In this document: piece after piece, positions 1 through 4,910 of the stretch
Layout: the number at the start of each line of letters is the position of its first letter
Numbering within the stretch: the first letter of the stretch is position 1
Origin: Peptococcaceae bacterium
GTDB lineage: Bacteria; Bacillota; Peptococcia; Peptococcales; Peptococcaceae
Direction: 5' to 3'
NCBI GenBank assembly: GCA_017387265.1
Contig: JAFOFM010000041.1
Span: 1 to 6,736 of the forward strand
DNA length: 6,736 nt
The notes under the pieces: generated by a model
Told to the model about the DNA's origin: nothing
Seen by the model: the letters and a program-made list of their open reading frames with translations, nothing else
Database searches by the model: none
Translations under genes and position numbers: made by a program

Positions 1-311
1 AAAAGAAGCCCGTTGTTTTTTTCAGCATCGCCAATGCCCCAGTCATTAAAGATGGTATAGGCATAATCCTCAATGTCCATGCCGTCCAGAAAATCCACCG
101 TTACAATTACAATCTGCGCTCCGGTTGCCCCGGCCAGTGCCCGGTTCTGCTAGATGATATATCGTTCAGTTTCCTCGCTCAAAACATTGGCATAGTCACC
201 CACATAAATCTCTGCCGGAGCCTCTACGACCGCAAAGGCTGCCATCGGCGCACTCAGGAACAGAATCAGTATGAACGCCACCCAGAGGACTGGTTTTCGG
301 TTATTTTTCAC
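1..311 (-). pseudogene. TPM-domain (YgcG-like) secreted/membrane protein, interrupted by in-frame TAG; 3' end off the window
   Basis: Read from a GTG at 311, the frame gives a signal peptide: basic KNNRK, a hydrophobic stretch at about residues 8-26 and an AFA-type cleavage site near residue 27. A mature part containing IYVGDYANVLSEE follows. Codon 54 is TAG (150-152). The same frame continues without another stop to base 1 and reads ATGAQIVIVTVDFLDG, then DIEDYAYTIFNDWGIG and EKNNGLL, which is the classic start of a TPM (TLP18.3/Psb32/MOLO-1) domain. Homology therefore spans the stop. One C-to-T change (CAG to TAG, giving YIIQQN) would explain it. The start is supported by GGAGG at 319-323 with a 7-base spacer. 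The gene is last in the visible xpaC-telA-lemA-like cluster, and LemA-like and TPM genes are often neighbours. A sequencing error or natural polymorphism could also produce the stop. Function in this family is poorly defined; envelope or membrane-protein quality roles have been proposed. Confidence 0.85.
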
Positions 312-318
312 GGAAATC

Positions 319-323
319 CCTCC
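319..323 (-). promoter_or_regulatory. Ribosome binding site of the TPM-domain gene
   Basis: The minus strand reads GGAGG, 7 bases before a GTG at 309-311 that opens the signal-peptide frame. This intact site shows that the N-terminal part of the interrupted gene is still set up for translation. Confidence 0.75.
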
Positions 324-342
324 TGTTCGGTCTTATTACACA

Positions 343-374
343 ATAACGGCTGATGTTTCGTTATCAGCCGTTAT
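343..374. repeat. Perfect 12-bp inverted repeat (hairpin) between the lemA-like and TPM genes
   Basis: ATAACGGCTGAT at 343-354 is perfectly complementary to ATCAGCCGTTAT at 363-374, with an 8-base loop. In the minus-strand transcript it falls 19 bases upstream of the GGAGG of the TPM gene. No T-run follows it on the minus strand, so it is not a standard intrinsic terminator in that direction. It could be an mRNA processing or stability structure, a translation control element, or the core of a small palindromic repeat. Confidence 0.8.
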
Positions 375-406
375 CTTCGTTTGTTATTCGTTTATTGATT
401 TGCTTT

Positions 407-458
407 CAGCAATTTGCTGCTGTCCGTTACTGCTGTCCGTTGCTGCTATTAATTGCTG
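407..458. repeat. Nested repeats: 13-bp tandem duplication within short inverted repeats
   Basis: The unit CTGCTGTCCGTTA (417-429) is followed at once by CTGCTGTCCGTTG (430-442), differing only at the last base. CAGCAATT at 407-414 is the reverse complement of AATTGCTG at 451-458, so the tandem copies sit inside an 8-bp inverted repeat. CAGCAA-T-TTGCTG at 407-419 is itself a palindrome with a single central base. The block lies just after the stop of the lemA-like gene. No function is evident. Confidence 0.75.
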
Positions 459-461
459 TTA

Positions 462-1010
462 TCAGTTGAAGGTTTCCAGTTCTTCTGCACCGTTTACCAG
501 CTTTAACACACTGGCTGGGAAACTGCCCAGCACCTTCTCGTTGTATTCCGTTGCCATTTCATTGTACGGGTCATGGCTGATGGTCTGATTGCAGGAAGCC
601 AGGTCGGTGCGAATCTGCCGACAGTATTTATGATCGCCTTTATAAAGCGGCTGTTCCTCTAAAATTAAAAGCATGTGCTCGGCAGCTGCTGTCAGCTGCT
701 GGTTGGCCGCAGCCTTTTCTTTTACCGTATCGGCTGTTTCCATCTGTGCGATGGCATCCTGCAGTTCGAGTATGGTCTCATCGCCGCTGTACAGGTTCCG
801 TTCGGCAATAACCAGCAGATTTTTTGCAAGCCCTGTGCGGGTGTCTAAATCTCTCTGAATGCTGTAGCCGCCATATCCTTCAATAAAGTAGCGTTCCACT
901 TTATAGGCCGCCGCATCCATAGACCGGCCGGAGCCCAGTATCGTAGCCAGAATCATAATCACAACGGTAACGCCAACTGCCACGTTCCGTTTTTTTAACA
1001 GTTCTTTCAT
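462..1010 (-). CDS. LemA-like membrane-anchored protein
   Basis: 182 residues, close to the usual LemA length (about 185). A short basic N-terminus (KELLKKR) leads into one membrane segment at about residues 10-27. The rest is predicted helical, with a conserved-looking segment around YSIQRDLDTRTGLAKNLL (49-66) and a C-terminal YNEKVLGSFPASVLK (156-170), which matches the LemA signature of YN..V..FP followed by a helix. The middle is divergent, so I call it LemA-like rather than a firm family member. The protein probably sits in the cytoplasmic membrane with its helical part outside. Its AGGAGG (1025-1030) overlaps the telA stop codon, and the two genes are 19 bases apart, so they are very likely co-transcribed. 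The spacer from GGAGG to the ATG is 14 bases, longer than ideal, and no better ATG, GTG or TTG exists in frame. Molecular function is unknown. Confidence 0.72.
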   Translation of the reverse strand: MKELLKKRNVAVGVTVVIMILATILGSGRSMDAAAYKVERYFIEGYGGYSIQRDLDTRTGLAKNLLVIAERNLYSGDETILELQDAIAQMETADTVKEKAAANQQLTAAAEHMLLILEEQPLYKGDHKYCRQIRTDLASCNQTISHDPYNEMATEYNEKVLGSFPASVLKLVNGAEELETFN

Positions 1011-1029
1011 AATCGTTTTTTCAACCTCC

Positions 1030-2169
1030 TTAGCGGAGTTCTGTCAGTTTTGCTTTCAGTTCGCCTTCAATACGACGCAGTTCTGCTTCCGCTTCCTGCC
1101 GTTTCTGTGCACCGTCGCGCTGAATCTGCATGACTTCATCTAAGGTCGAAATCAGCTGTTCGTTGGTGTGCTGCAGGGTTTCGATATCAATAATGCTGCG
1201 TTCTGCCTCTTTTGCAATGTCAATAGAACCCTGTTTCAGTTTTTCGGCATTTTTCTTCAACAGTTCATTGGTCATTTCTGATACTGCCGCCTGTGCTGCT
1301 GTTGCTTTGCGGGCGTTTTCCAGCCCCAGGGCCAGCACCATCTGGCTTTTCCACAGCGGAATAGTATTTACCAGCGACGACTGGATTTTTTCAATCATCA
1401 TCACATCATTGTTCTGCAGCATGCGGGTCTGCGGCCCCATCTGAATGGATACCATGCGGCTCATTTCCAGATCGTGCAGTTTTTTCTCAAAGCGGTTGCA
1501 CATATTTACTAAATCGTTATACGCCTGTGCGTCCTCGGCACTGCCGGAAGCTGCCGCTTTCTGGCGCAGAGCTTCCACGTCGGTTGCGCGTACTTCCTCC
1601 AGACGTTTGCGGCCTGCCAGAATGTACATGGTTAATTCTTTATAATACTGCAGATTCAGATTATACATTTCATCAAACATGGCAACATCTTTCATCAGTG
1701 CAATCTGATGCTGTTCCAGAATAGCACTGATTTTATCCACGTTGACTTCCACTTCACTGAACTGGGCTTTTAATTCTTCCAGCTGGTTTTTGCTTTTTTT
1801 GAACAGCCTGGAGAAGAATCCTTTTTCCTCTTCTTCTGTGTCAAAATCCAGCGATTTCAGTTCTACCACCAGACCGGACAGGGCTTCGCCTACTTCGCCT
1901 AAATCTTTATTGCGCACGTTATTCAGCGCATTTTCCGAAAAGCTGGCAATGTTCTTCTGCGCGTTGGCACCATACATCAGCACCTGATTGGCATTGGTAA
2001 TATCAATCTGTTTTGCAAAGGCATCCACAGCCTGCTGTTCCTCGGTATTCAGCACATCTTTCATATCAGTTTCCGGTGCTTTCGGAGCCTCTGCCTCAGC
2101 AGCAGCCTGTGCCTGCTCGTTGAGGTTCAGCTGCGGCTCTAAGGTTAACTGCGGCATTGTATTGGTCAT
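1030..2169 (-). CDS. TelA/YaaN-family protein (toxic anion resistance family)
   Basis: 379 residues, normal for the family. The N-terminal 35 residues are Ala/Glu/Pro-rich and probably disordered. The rest is almost entirely helical, with coiled-coil character at about 125-160 and 300-378. Family hallmarks are visible: LEMSRMVSIQMGPQTRMLQNN (234-254) and NTIPLWKSQMVLALGL (268-283). There is no signal peptide or membrane segment, so it is cytoplasmic, presumably working beside the membrane with the XpaC-like protein encoded just upstream. The family name comes from tellurite resistance. The normal role is unclear, and homologues occur in phage, tellurite and antimicrobial stress responses. The ATG at 2169 is the furthest upstream start, because an in-frame TGA lies at 2173-2175. 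The best Shine-Dalgarno match, AAAAGG (2181-2186), has a longish 11-base spacer. It lies 67 bases after xpaC with no terminator between, which supports one operon. Confidence 0.93.
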   Translation of the reverse strand: MTNTMPQLTLEPQLNLNEQAQAAAEAEAPKAPETDMKDVLNTEEQQAVDAFAKQIDITNANQVLMYGANAQKNIASFSENALNNVRNKDLGEVGEALSGLVVELKSLDFDTEEEEKGFFSRLFKKSKNQLEELKAQFSEVEVNVDKISAILEQHQIALMKDVAMFDEMYNLNLQYYKELTMYILAGRKRLEEVRATDVEALRQKAAASGSAEDAQAYNDLVNMCNRFEKKLHDLEMSRMVSIQMGPQTRMLQNNDVMMIEKIQSSLVNTIPLWKSQMVLALGLENARKATAAQAAVSEMTNELLKKNAEKLKQGSIDIAKEAERSIIDIETLQHTNEQLISTLDEVMQIQRDGAQKRQEAEAELRRIEGELKAKLTELR

Positions 2170-2236
2170 GGTTCATCCATCCTTTTCTTTTCCGATTTCT
2201 ATTGGGATTCCCGTTCCGGCTTTGCTATGCTTCGGC

Positions 2237-2920
2237 CTATTTTGCCCCCTGCTGCATAAACTGCCGGATATCCTGTGTATTCTGCCCTTCACTGGTTAAG
2301 CCTTCCCGATGCAGCATGTTTTCCAGCACGGTAATATCGGTGGAAATATCCAGCGCTTCCGCACCAAACAGACCATCCAGCTGTTTTTCAAACGCCACAA
2401 CAATGGTGTCCATCATAGATTCAATTTTGTTCATGGTTGCCGTGATATTCTGTCCTTTTACAGCCTGCTCTGCCAGATCTGCATAGGTGTTCAGCAGTTT
2501 TAATGTTGTCGGCAGATAATAGCTCATAAATTTGCGAATCTGCGGCAGCTTGCCCGGATTTTTACGCACATGGCTGAAAATACTGTCCGACAGCTGTTCC
2601 AGACGGTCAATCTGATTACTGATTTTTTTGTCGTGAATACGAACATTCAGCGCGCGCATTTCCCGGATGGCTGCATGTTCCTGCTGAATCAGTTCATCCA
2701 GTTCAGGATTGCCGGTACTTTCTAACACCGGTTCCGGATCTGCCACTTCCACCCATTTGCCTCTCCAGAAAAATCCGGTTACCTTGTATGCCAGAAACGA
2801 CCACACAGCCAGCCAGATAAAGTGGCTGAGCTTATACATCGGCATACAGCTGGCCCAGAAAATCCAGATAGCGGCAACGGTATAAACCGGTACCACTGAT
2901 TTTTTTCTGATTCTTGCCAT
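2237..2920 (-). CDS. xpaC: XpaC-family membrane protein (5-bromo-4-chloroindolyl phosphate hydrolysis family)
   Basis: 227 residues from the ATG at 2920. The N-terminus is basic (ARIRKK), followed by two membrane helices at about 9-28 and 32-51. A cytoplasmic helical domain comes next, containing the family-typical MSYYLPTTLKLLNTYADL (132-149) and a helix around 160-185. XpaC and TelA/YaaN genes are commonly adjacent in Bacillota, and the TelA-family gene lies directly downstream here. The family name reflects an old plate phenotype (X-phosphate hydrolysis). No phosphatase motif is visible and the real role is unknown, so I infer a membrane partner for TelA. The frame stays open to 3067, but the longer version would start inside a terminator and lacks a ribosome binding site. 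GAGAGGA (2927-2933) lies 6 bases before the chosen ATG. The alternative ATG at 2926 is only 0 bases from that site. Confidence 0.86.
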   Translation of the reverse strand: MARIRKKSVVPVYTVAAIWIFWASCMPMYKLSHFIWLAVWSFLAYKVTGFFWRGKWVEVADPEPVLESTGNPELDELIQQEHAAIREMRALNVRIHDKKISNQIDRLEQLSDSIFSHVRKNPGKLPQIRKFMSYYLPTTLKLLNTYADLAEQAVKGQNITATMNKIESMMDTIVVAFEKQLDGLFGAEALDISTDITVLENMLHREGLTSEGQNTQDIRQFMQQGAK

Positions 2921-2926
2921 AGACAT

Positions 2927-2933
2927 TCCTCTC
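2927..2933 (-). promoter_or_regulatory. Ribosome binding site that decides the xpaC start
   Basis: The minus strand reads GAGAGGA. The spacer to the ATG at 2918-2920 is 6 bases. The other in-frame ATG (2924-2926) directly abuts the site and is unlikely to be used. Confidence 0.65.
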
Positions 2934-2944
2934 GATTCTAAAAA

Positions 2945-2959
2945 ATAGTTGTACACTAT
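2945..2959. promoter_or_regulatory. Operator-like palindrome at the xpaC transcription start region
   Basis: ATAGT-TGTAC-ACTAT is a 5-bp inverted repeat with a 5-base centre. It is extended by a third half-site, because the plus strand reads ACTATCACTAT at 2955-2965. It overlaps the expected start of transcription from the -10 element at 2961-2966, a position where a bound repressor would block initiation. No regulator gene is in the window. Confidence 0.35.
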
Positions 2960-2960
2960 C

Positions 2961-2969
2961 ACTATATCA
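2961..2969 (-). promoter_or_regulatory. Probable extended -10 promoter of the xpaC-telA-lemA-like cluster
   Basis: The minus strand reads TGATATAGT: a TATAGT -10 hexamer (2961-2966) preceded by TG plus one base. No good -35 hexamer lies at the right distance (GTGCAG at 17 bases), which is tolerable for an extended -10 promoter. It lies between the upstream gene's terminator and the xpaC ribosome binding site. Confidence 0.42.
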
Positions 2970-3067
2970 TATTTACATTCCGGCTGCACGGAAAATTTCC
3001 CTGCATCTGCCGTTGTTCCTGCCGTTTCACCAGGCTTCCTTTTCTGCAGCTTCCACTGAACATGCAT

Positions 3068-3097
3068 ACAAAAAAAGGACCCCGCCCGGTCCTTTTT
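3068..3097 (-). terminator. Rho-independent terminator after the unknown 273-residue protein gene
   Basis: GGACC (3077-3081) pairs with GGTCC (3088-3092) across a 6-base loop, and A/T flanks extend the stem to about 10 bp (3072-3081 with 3088-3097). On the minus strand the stem is followed by a run of seven or more T, and it starts 4 bases after the gene's stop codon. The plus strand also has five T after the stem, so it may act in both directions. Confidence 0.85.
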
Positions 3098-3101
3098 ACT
3101 G

Positions 3102-3923
3102 CTATTGCCCGCAGCATGGCTTCTGATAAATGGAACGGGACTCCAGCACCTGATCGTGCAGAATCCGGAATCCAGCCTGCTCCTCTACTAAACGCAGGCG
3201 TAAATCCACAGACAGCATCTGCCGGTCACGGCTGCTGCCATACACCGTTAAAAACAGCGTATAATCGTCCATCCCGTTATATAAGACACTCTCCCGGTCT
3301 ACTTCGTAGCCCAGAATTTTAAAATCCTCCAGTGCATGACTCCAGCAGTGGGCGAACAGACTGCGCTGCGCCCTTCCCTGTACCTGCGATGCACTTAAAT
3401 CGTATAGTAATACCGCATCCTTGTTTCCCAGCGCCTGAAGCCAGGTCTGCAGCATAGCACTGCACTCCTGCTTTGGCAAAAACCAGCTGATGTCACCGGC
3501 TGCATCCCGATAGTATTCCTCCTGCCAGATGCGCCGCAGATGAACCGACTGCGCCTCAGGAATCCAGTCCGTGGACTCATGATACTTGTAACGCTGCCGC
3601 ACAGCATCCCCTAAAAGCCGGATTGCCTGCAGATAGGTGATAGAACAGTGGGCGCGGCGTTCCAGCCACTGCGGCACCTCTGCCTGCTCCAGCGACGTAT
3701 AGCGGATTAAACCCTCCGGAGAAAACCGGAGAAAAAACCAGTCGGCTCTTCCGGTTGCCCTGTCACGAATTAAAAGGTCACAGTAGCCGTTTAGTCGTTC
3801 CAGCGTTACATAACATGCATAAGGCTCCTGCTGCTGTGCCATGCCGGGAGGCAAGGTGCGCAGATCTTGCTGTCTTTTCTTTTGAACGATATTGCAAAAT
3901 GAAATTACCTGTCCCATTCCCAT
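3102..3923 (-). CDS. Hypothetical soluble protein, 273 residues, function unknown
   Basis: I do not recognise this protein. It has no signal peptide and no membrane segment, and is rich in Arg, Gln, Leu and aromatic residues. It contains eight cysteines (10, 37, 48, 93, 154, 193, 270, 271) in no obvious metal-binding pattern, ending in KPCCGQ. An N-terminal part (about 35-110) has alternating hydrophobic strands (YACYVTLERL, CDLLIRD, DWFFLRFS). A helical middle (about 120-200) follows. The C-terminal part (about 200-260) looks like alpha plus beta strands (FKILGYEV, YTLFLTVYGS, QMLSVDLRLRLVEE), loosely recalling NTF2- or Tim44-like folds; that is only an impression. The ATG at 3923 is preferred, with GGAGA at 3929-3933 and a 5-base spacer. 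The frame extends to a GTG at 3965 without a supporting site, and an ATG at 3917 is also possible. Its own promoter and terminator make it monocistronic. Coding is supported by length and clean signals. Confidence 0.83.
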   Translation of the reverse strand: MGMGQVISFCNIVQKKRQQDLRTLPPGMAQQQEPYACYVTLERLNGYCDLLIRDRATGRADWFFLRFSPEGLIRYTSLEQAEVPQWLERRAHCSITYLQAIRLLGDAVRQRYKYHESTDWIPEAQSVHLRRIWQEEYYRDAAGDISWFLPKQECSAMLQTWLQALGNKDAVLLYDLSASQVQGRAQRSLFAHCWSHALEDFKILGYEVDRESVLYNGMDDYTLFLTVYGSSRDRQMLSVDLRLRLVEEQAGFRILHDQVLESRSIYQKPCCGQ

Positions 3924-3928
3924 CCTCT

Positions 3929-3933
3929 TCTCC
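3929..3933 (-). promoter_or_regulatory. Ribosome binding site that decides the start of the unknown gene
   Basis: The minus strand reads GGAGA, then AGAGG, then the ATG at 3921-3923, a 5-base spacer. The further-upstream GTG at 3963-3965 has no purine-rich site at a suitable distance. Confidence 0.6.
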
Positions 3934-3992
3934 GTGTGATATTCTGCATCCTGTTCTGCGACCACTGTTCAGACATTTCTGCATTACATCCA

Positions 3993-4001
3993 AGTATAAC
4001 A
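3993..4001 (-). promoter_or_regulatory. Probable extended -10 promoter of the unknown gene
   Basis: The minus strand reads TGTTATACT: a TATACT hexamer at 3993-3998 with TG one base upstream. The region 17 bases further upstream (GGGTAT) is a poor -35. Transcription would start near 3986, giving a leader of about 60 bases before the ATG at 3923. The surrounding gap between the rpsU terminator and this gene (3924-4140) shows no other feature. Confidence 0.5.
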
Positions 4002-4140
4002 GATTCTTACAGAAAATACCCGGCTATTCGGAATTTAGTCATAAAATAGGTATCCTTTTTCTTCCATTGCTATGCACAGAACGCTGTCCGGCATAGAGCA
4101 GTAAAAAAGCAAGTTAACAGGCAGGAAAAAAGATAACAGC

Positions 4141-4173
4141 AAATAAAAAAGGAATACCGTTACCGGTATTCCT
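4141..4173 (-). terminator. Rho-independent terminator of rpsU
   Basis: GGAATACCG (4151-4159) pairs with CGGTATTCC (4164-4172) around a TTAC loop, with an extra A-T pair outside (4150/4173). On the minus strand the stem is followed by TTTTTTATTT (4141-4150). It lies about 30 bases after the rpsU stop codon. Confidence 0.92.
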
Positions 4174-4204
4174 CAAACATTAGAAAGCTCTAATCAAGAA
4201 TAAC

Positions 4205-4390
4205 TTAGAAGGATCTTCTTTTGTTATTTTTTCTAGCTGCTTCAGATTTCTTTTTACGTTTTACGCTTGGTTTTTCGTAGTGTTCGCGTTTACGGCATTC
4301 AGCTAAAACGCCGGATTTCTGACAGGAACGTTTAAATCTGCGCAGTGCGCTATCTAAAGATTCAGTTTTTCCAACATGTACTTCTCCCAC
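4205..4390 (-). CDS. rpsU: 30S ribosomal protein bS21
   Basis: 61 residues, a normal length. The sequence carries the diagnostic [19 protein letters not shown] (11-29), [20 protein letters not shown] (35-54) and a very basic C-terminus. bS21 binds 16S rRNA near the anti-Shine-Dalgarno end of the small subunit and helps initiation. The start codon is GTG (4388-4390), chosen because the next residues GEVHVG align with the conserved bS21 start and because GGGGAGGG (4397-4404) sits 6 bases upstream. It has its own promoter just after the HIT gene and its own terminator, so it can be expressed independently. A small inverted repeat lies in its leader. Confidence 0.98.
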   Translation of the reverse strand: MGEVHVGKTESLDSALRRFKRSCQKSGVLAECRKREHYEKPSVKRKKKSEAARKNNKRRSF

Positions 4391-4414
4391 GGTTTTCCCT
4401 CCCCTCGATACTAC

Positions 4415-4429
4415 ACAGCCACTGGCTGT
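4415..4429. repeat. Inverted repeat in the rpsU leader
   Basis: ACAGCCA-C-TGGCTGT is a perfect 7-bp inverted repeat with one central base (a 6-bp stem with a 3-base loop as RNA). It lies downstream of the rpsU promoter and 10 bases upstream of the GGGGAGGG Shine-Dalgarno. It is therefore in the untranslated leader and could influence translation, or act as a DNA operator. No T-run follows, so it is not a terminator. Confidence 0.55.
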
Positions 4430-4461
4430 TATAGGGACCTTTCAAATAAAACATCTGTATT

Positions 4462-4490
4462 ATTATACTAGATATTTTGCAAAGAATCAA
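4462..4490 (-). promoter_or_regulatory. Promoter of rpsU
   Basis: The minus strand reads TTGATT (4485-4490), a 17-base spacer, then a perfect TATAAT (4462-4467). This is one of the best sigma-A-type promoters in the window. It begins 4 bases after the stop codon of the HIT gene. Transcription would start near 4455, giving a leader of about 65 bases. Confidence 0.85.
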
Positions 4491-4494
4491 GAAC

Positions 4495-4836
4495 TTATCC
4501 TGCCGGCCATAACATTTCTCTGCCGCCTAACAGATGGAAATGCAGATGCATCACCGTCTGGCCGCCCTGCTCCCCGCAGTTTGTCACAACACGGTAGCCG
4601 TTTTCCGCGATACCCTGTTCTGCAGCAATTTTTTGAATTGTCAGCATAAGTTTCCCCAATAACTGCTGGTCTTCCGGTTTCGCATCGCTTAAGTTGGCGA
4701 TATGCTTTTTCGGAATTACCAGAACATGGACAGGTGCTTCCGGGTTTAAGTCGTTGAAAGCAATCACATCATCGTCTTCGAATACGATGTTAGACGGTAT
4801 TTCTTTGTTGGCAATTTTGCAGAAAATACAATCCAT
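4495..4836 (-). CDS. HIT-family nucleotide hydrolase (HINT type)
   Basis: 113 residues. The histidine triad reads H97-L-H99-F-H101-L-L, with H99 the expected nucleophile. The N-terminal CIFCKI (C3, C6) and a downstream KKH (H45) match the zinc-binding arrangement seen in many bacterial HIT proteins. Family members hydrolyse purine nucleoside phosphoramidates and aminoacyl adenylates in the cytoplasm; the exact substrate here is not known. The frame can be extended to a GTG at 4845, but that GTG overlaps the Shine-Dalgarno itself. GGAGG at 4845-4849 sits 8 bases before the ATG at 4836, so translation starts at MDCIFC. The gene lies between mtaB and rpsU and has its own promoter in the 74-base gap after mtaB. 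Confidence 0.97.
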   Translation of the reverse strand: MDCIFCKIANKEIPSNIVFEDDDVIAFNDLNPEAPVHVLVIPKKHIANLSDAKPEDQQLLGKLMLTIQKIAAEQGIAENGYRVVTNCGEQGGQTVMHLHFHLLGGREMLWPAG

Positions 4837-4844
4837 TTCTTTCA

Positions 4845-4849
4845 CCTCC
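4845..4849 (-). promoter_or_regulatory. Ribosome binding site that decides the HIT gene start
   Basis: The minus strand reads GGGAGGTG across 4843-4850. The GGAGG core is 8 bases from the ATG at 4834-4836. The tempting upstream GTG (4843-4845) is part of this site and cannot be the start codon. Confidence 0.85.
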
Positions 4850-4866
4850 CGTACAGTCCAAATAGT

Positions 4867-4895
4867 ATTTTACCTATTTCTCGCACTAAATGCAA
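4867..4895 (-). promoter_or_regulatory. Promoter of the HIT gene
   Basis: The minus strand reads TTGCAT (4890-4895), a 17-base spacer, then TAAAAT (4867-4872), all in the gap between mtaB and the HIT gene. Transcription would start near 4860, about 24 bases before the start codon. Read-through from mtaB remains possible because no terminator hairpin is visible after mtaB. Confidence 0.7.
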
Positions 4896-4910
4896 GACAT
4901 AAAACAGATT

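Noticed and set aside
150..152. Amber codon read as pyrrolysine or by programmed read-through
   Set aside because: There is no sign of a stop-codon recoding structure nearby. TAG is used as an ordinary stop for xpaC and the unknown gene in the same window.
343..374. Intrinsic terminator after the lemA-like gene
   Set aside because: The hairpin is strong but the minus strand continues with TGTGTAATAAG and has no T-run, so termination in the gene direction is doubtful.
417..442. Start of a CRISPR array
   Set aside because: Two directly abutting 13-base copies with no spacers are a simple tandem duplication.
271..588. Plus-strand open frames of 60-115 residues across the window (for example 271-588, 1130-1444, 2157-2486, 3755-4096, 4890-5213)
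   Set aside because: They lie antisense to well-supported genes or bridge intergenic signals. Their compositions are typical of shadow frames, rich in Ser, Cys, His and Pro, and none shows a recognisable domain.
2921..3067. N-terminal extension of the xpaC frame by 49 residues to an ATG at 3067
   Set aside because: It would start beside the terminator of the upstream gene, run through the predicted promoter and lacks a ribosome binding site. The basic-then-membrane-helix start at 2920 fits the family.
3395..3607. Minus-strand frame of 70 residues inside the unknown gene, and similar ones at 3778-3993, 5321-5512 and 5651-5842
   Set aside because: They are out-of-frame shadows of the larger genes on the same strand, without their own start signals.
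3924..3965. GTG start at 3965 for the unknown gene
   Set aside because: No Shine-Dalgarno at a suitable distance, whereas the ATG at 3923 has GGAGA 5 bases upstream.
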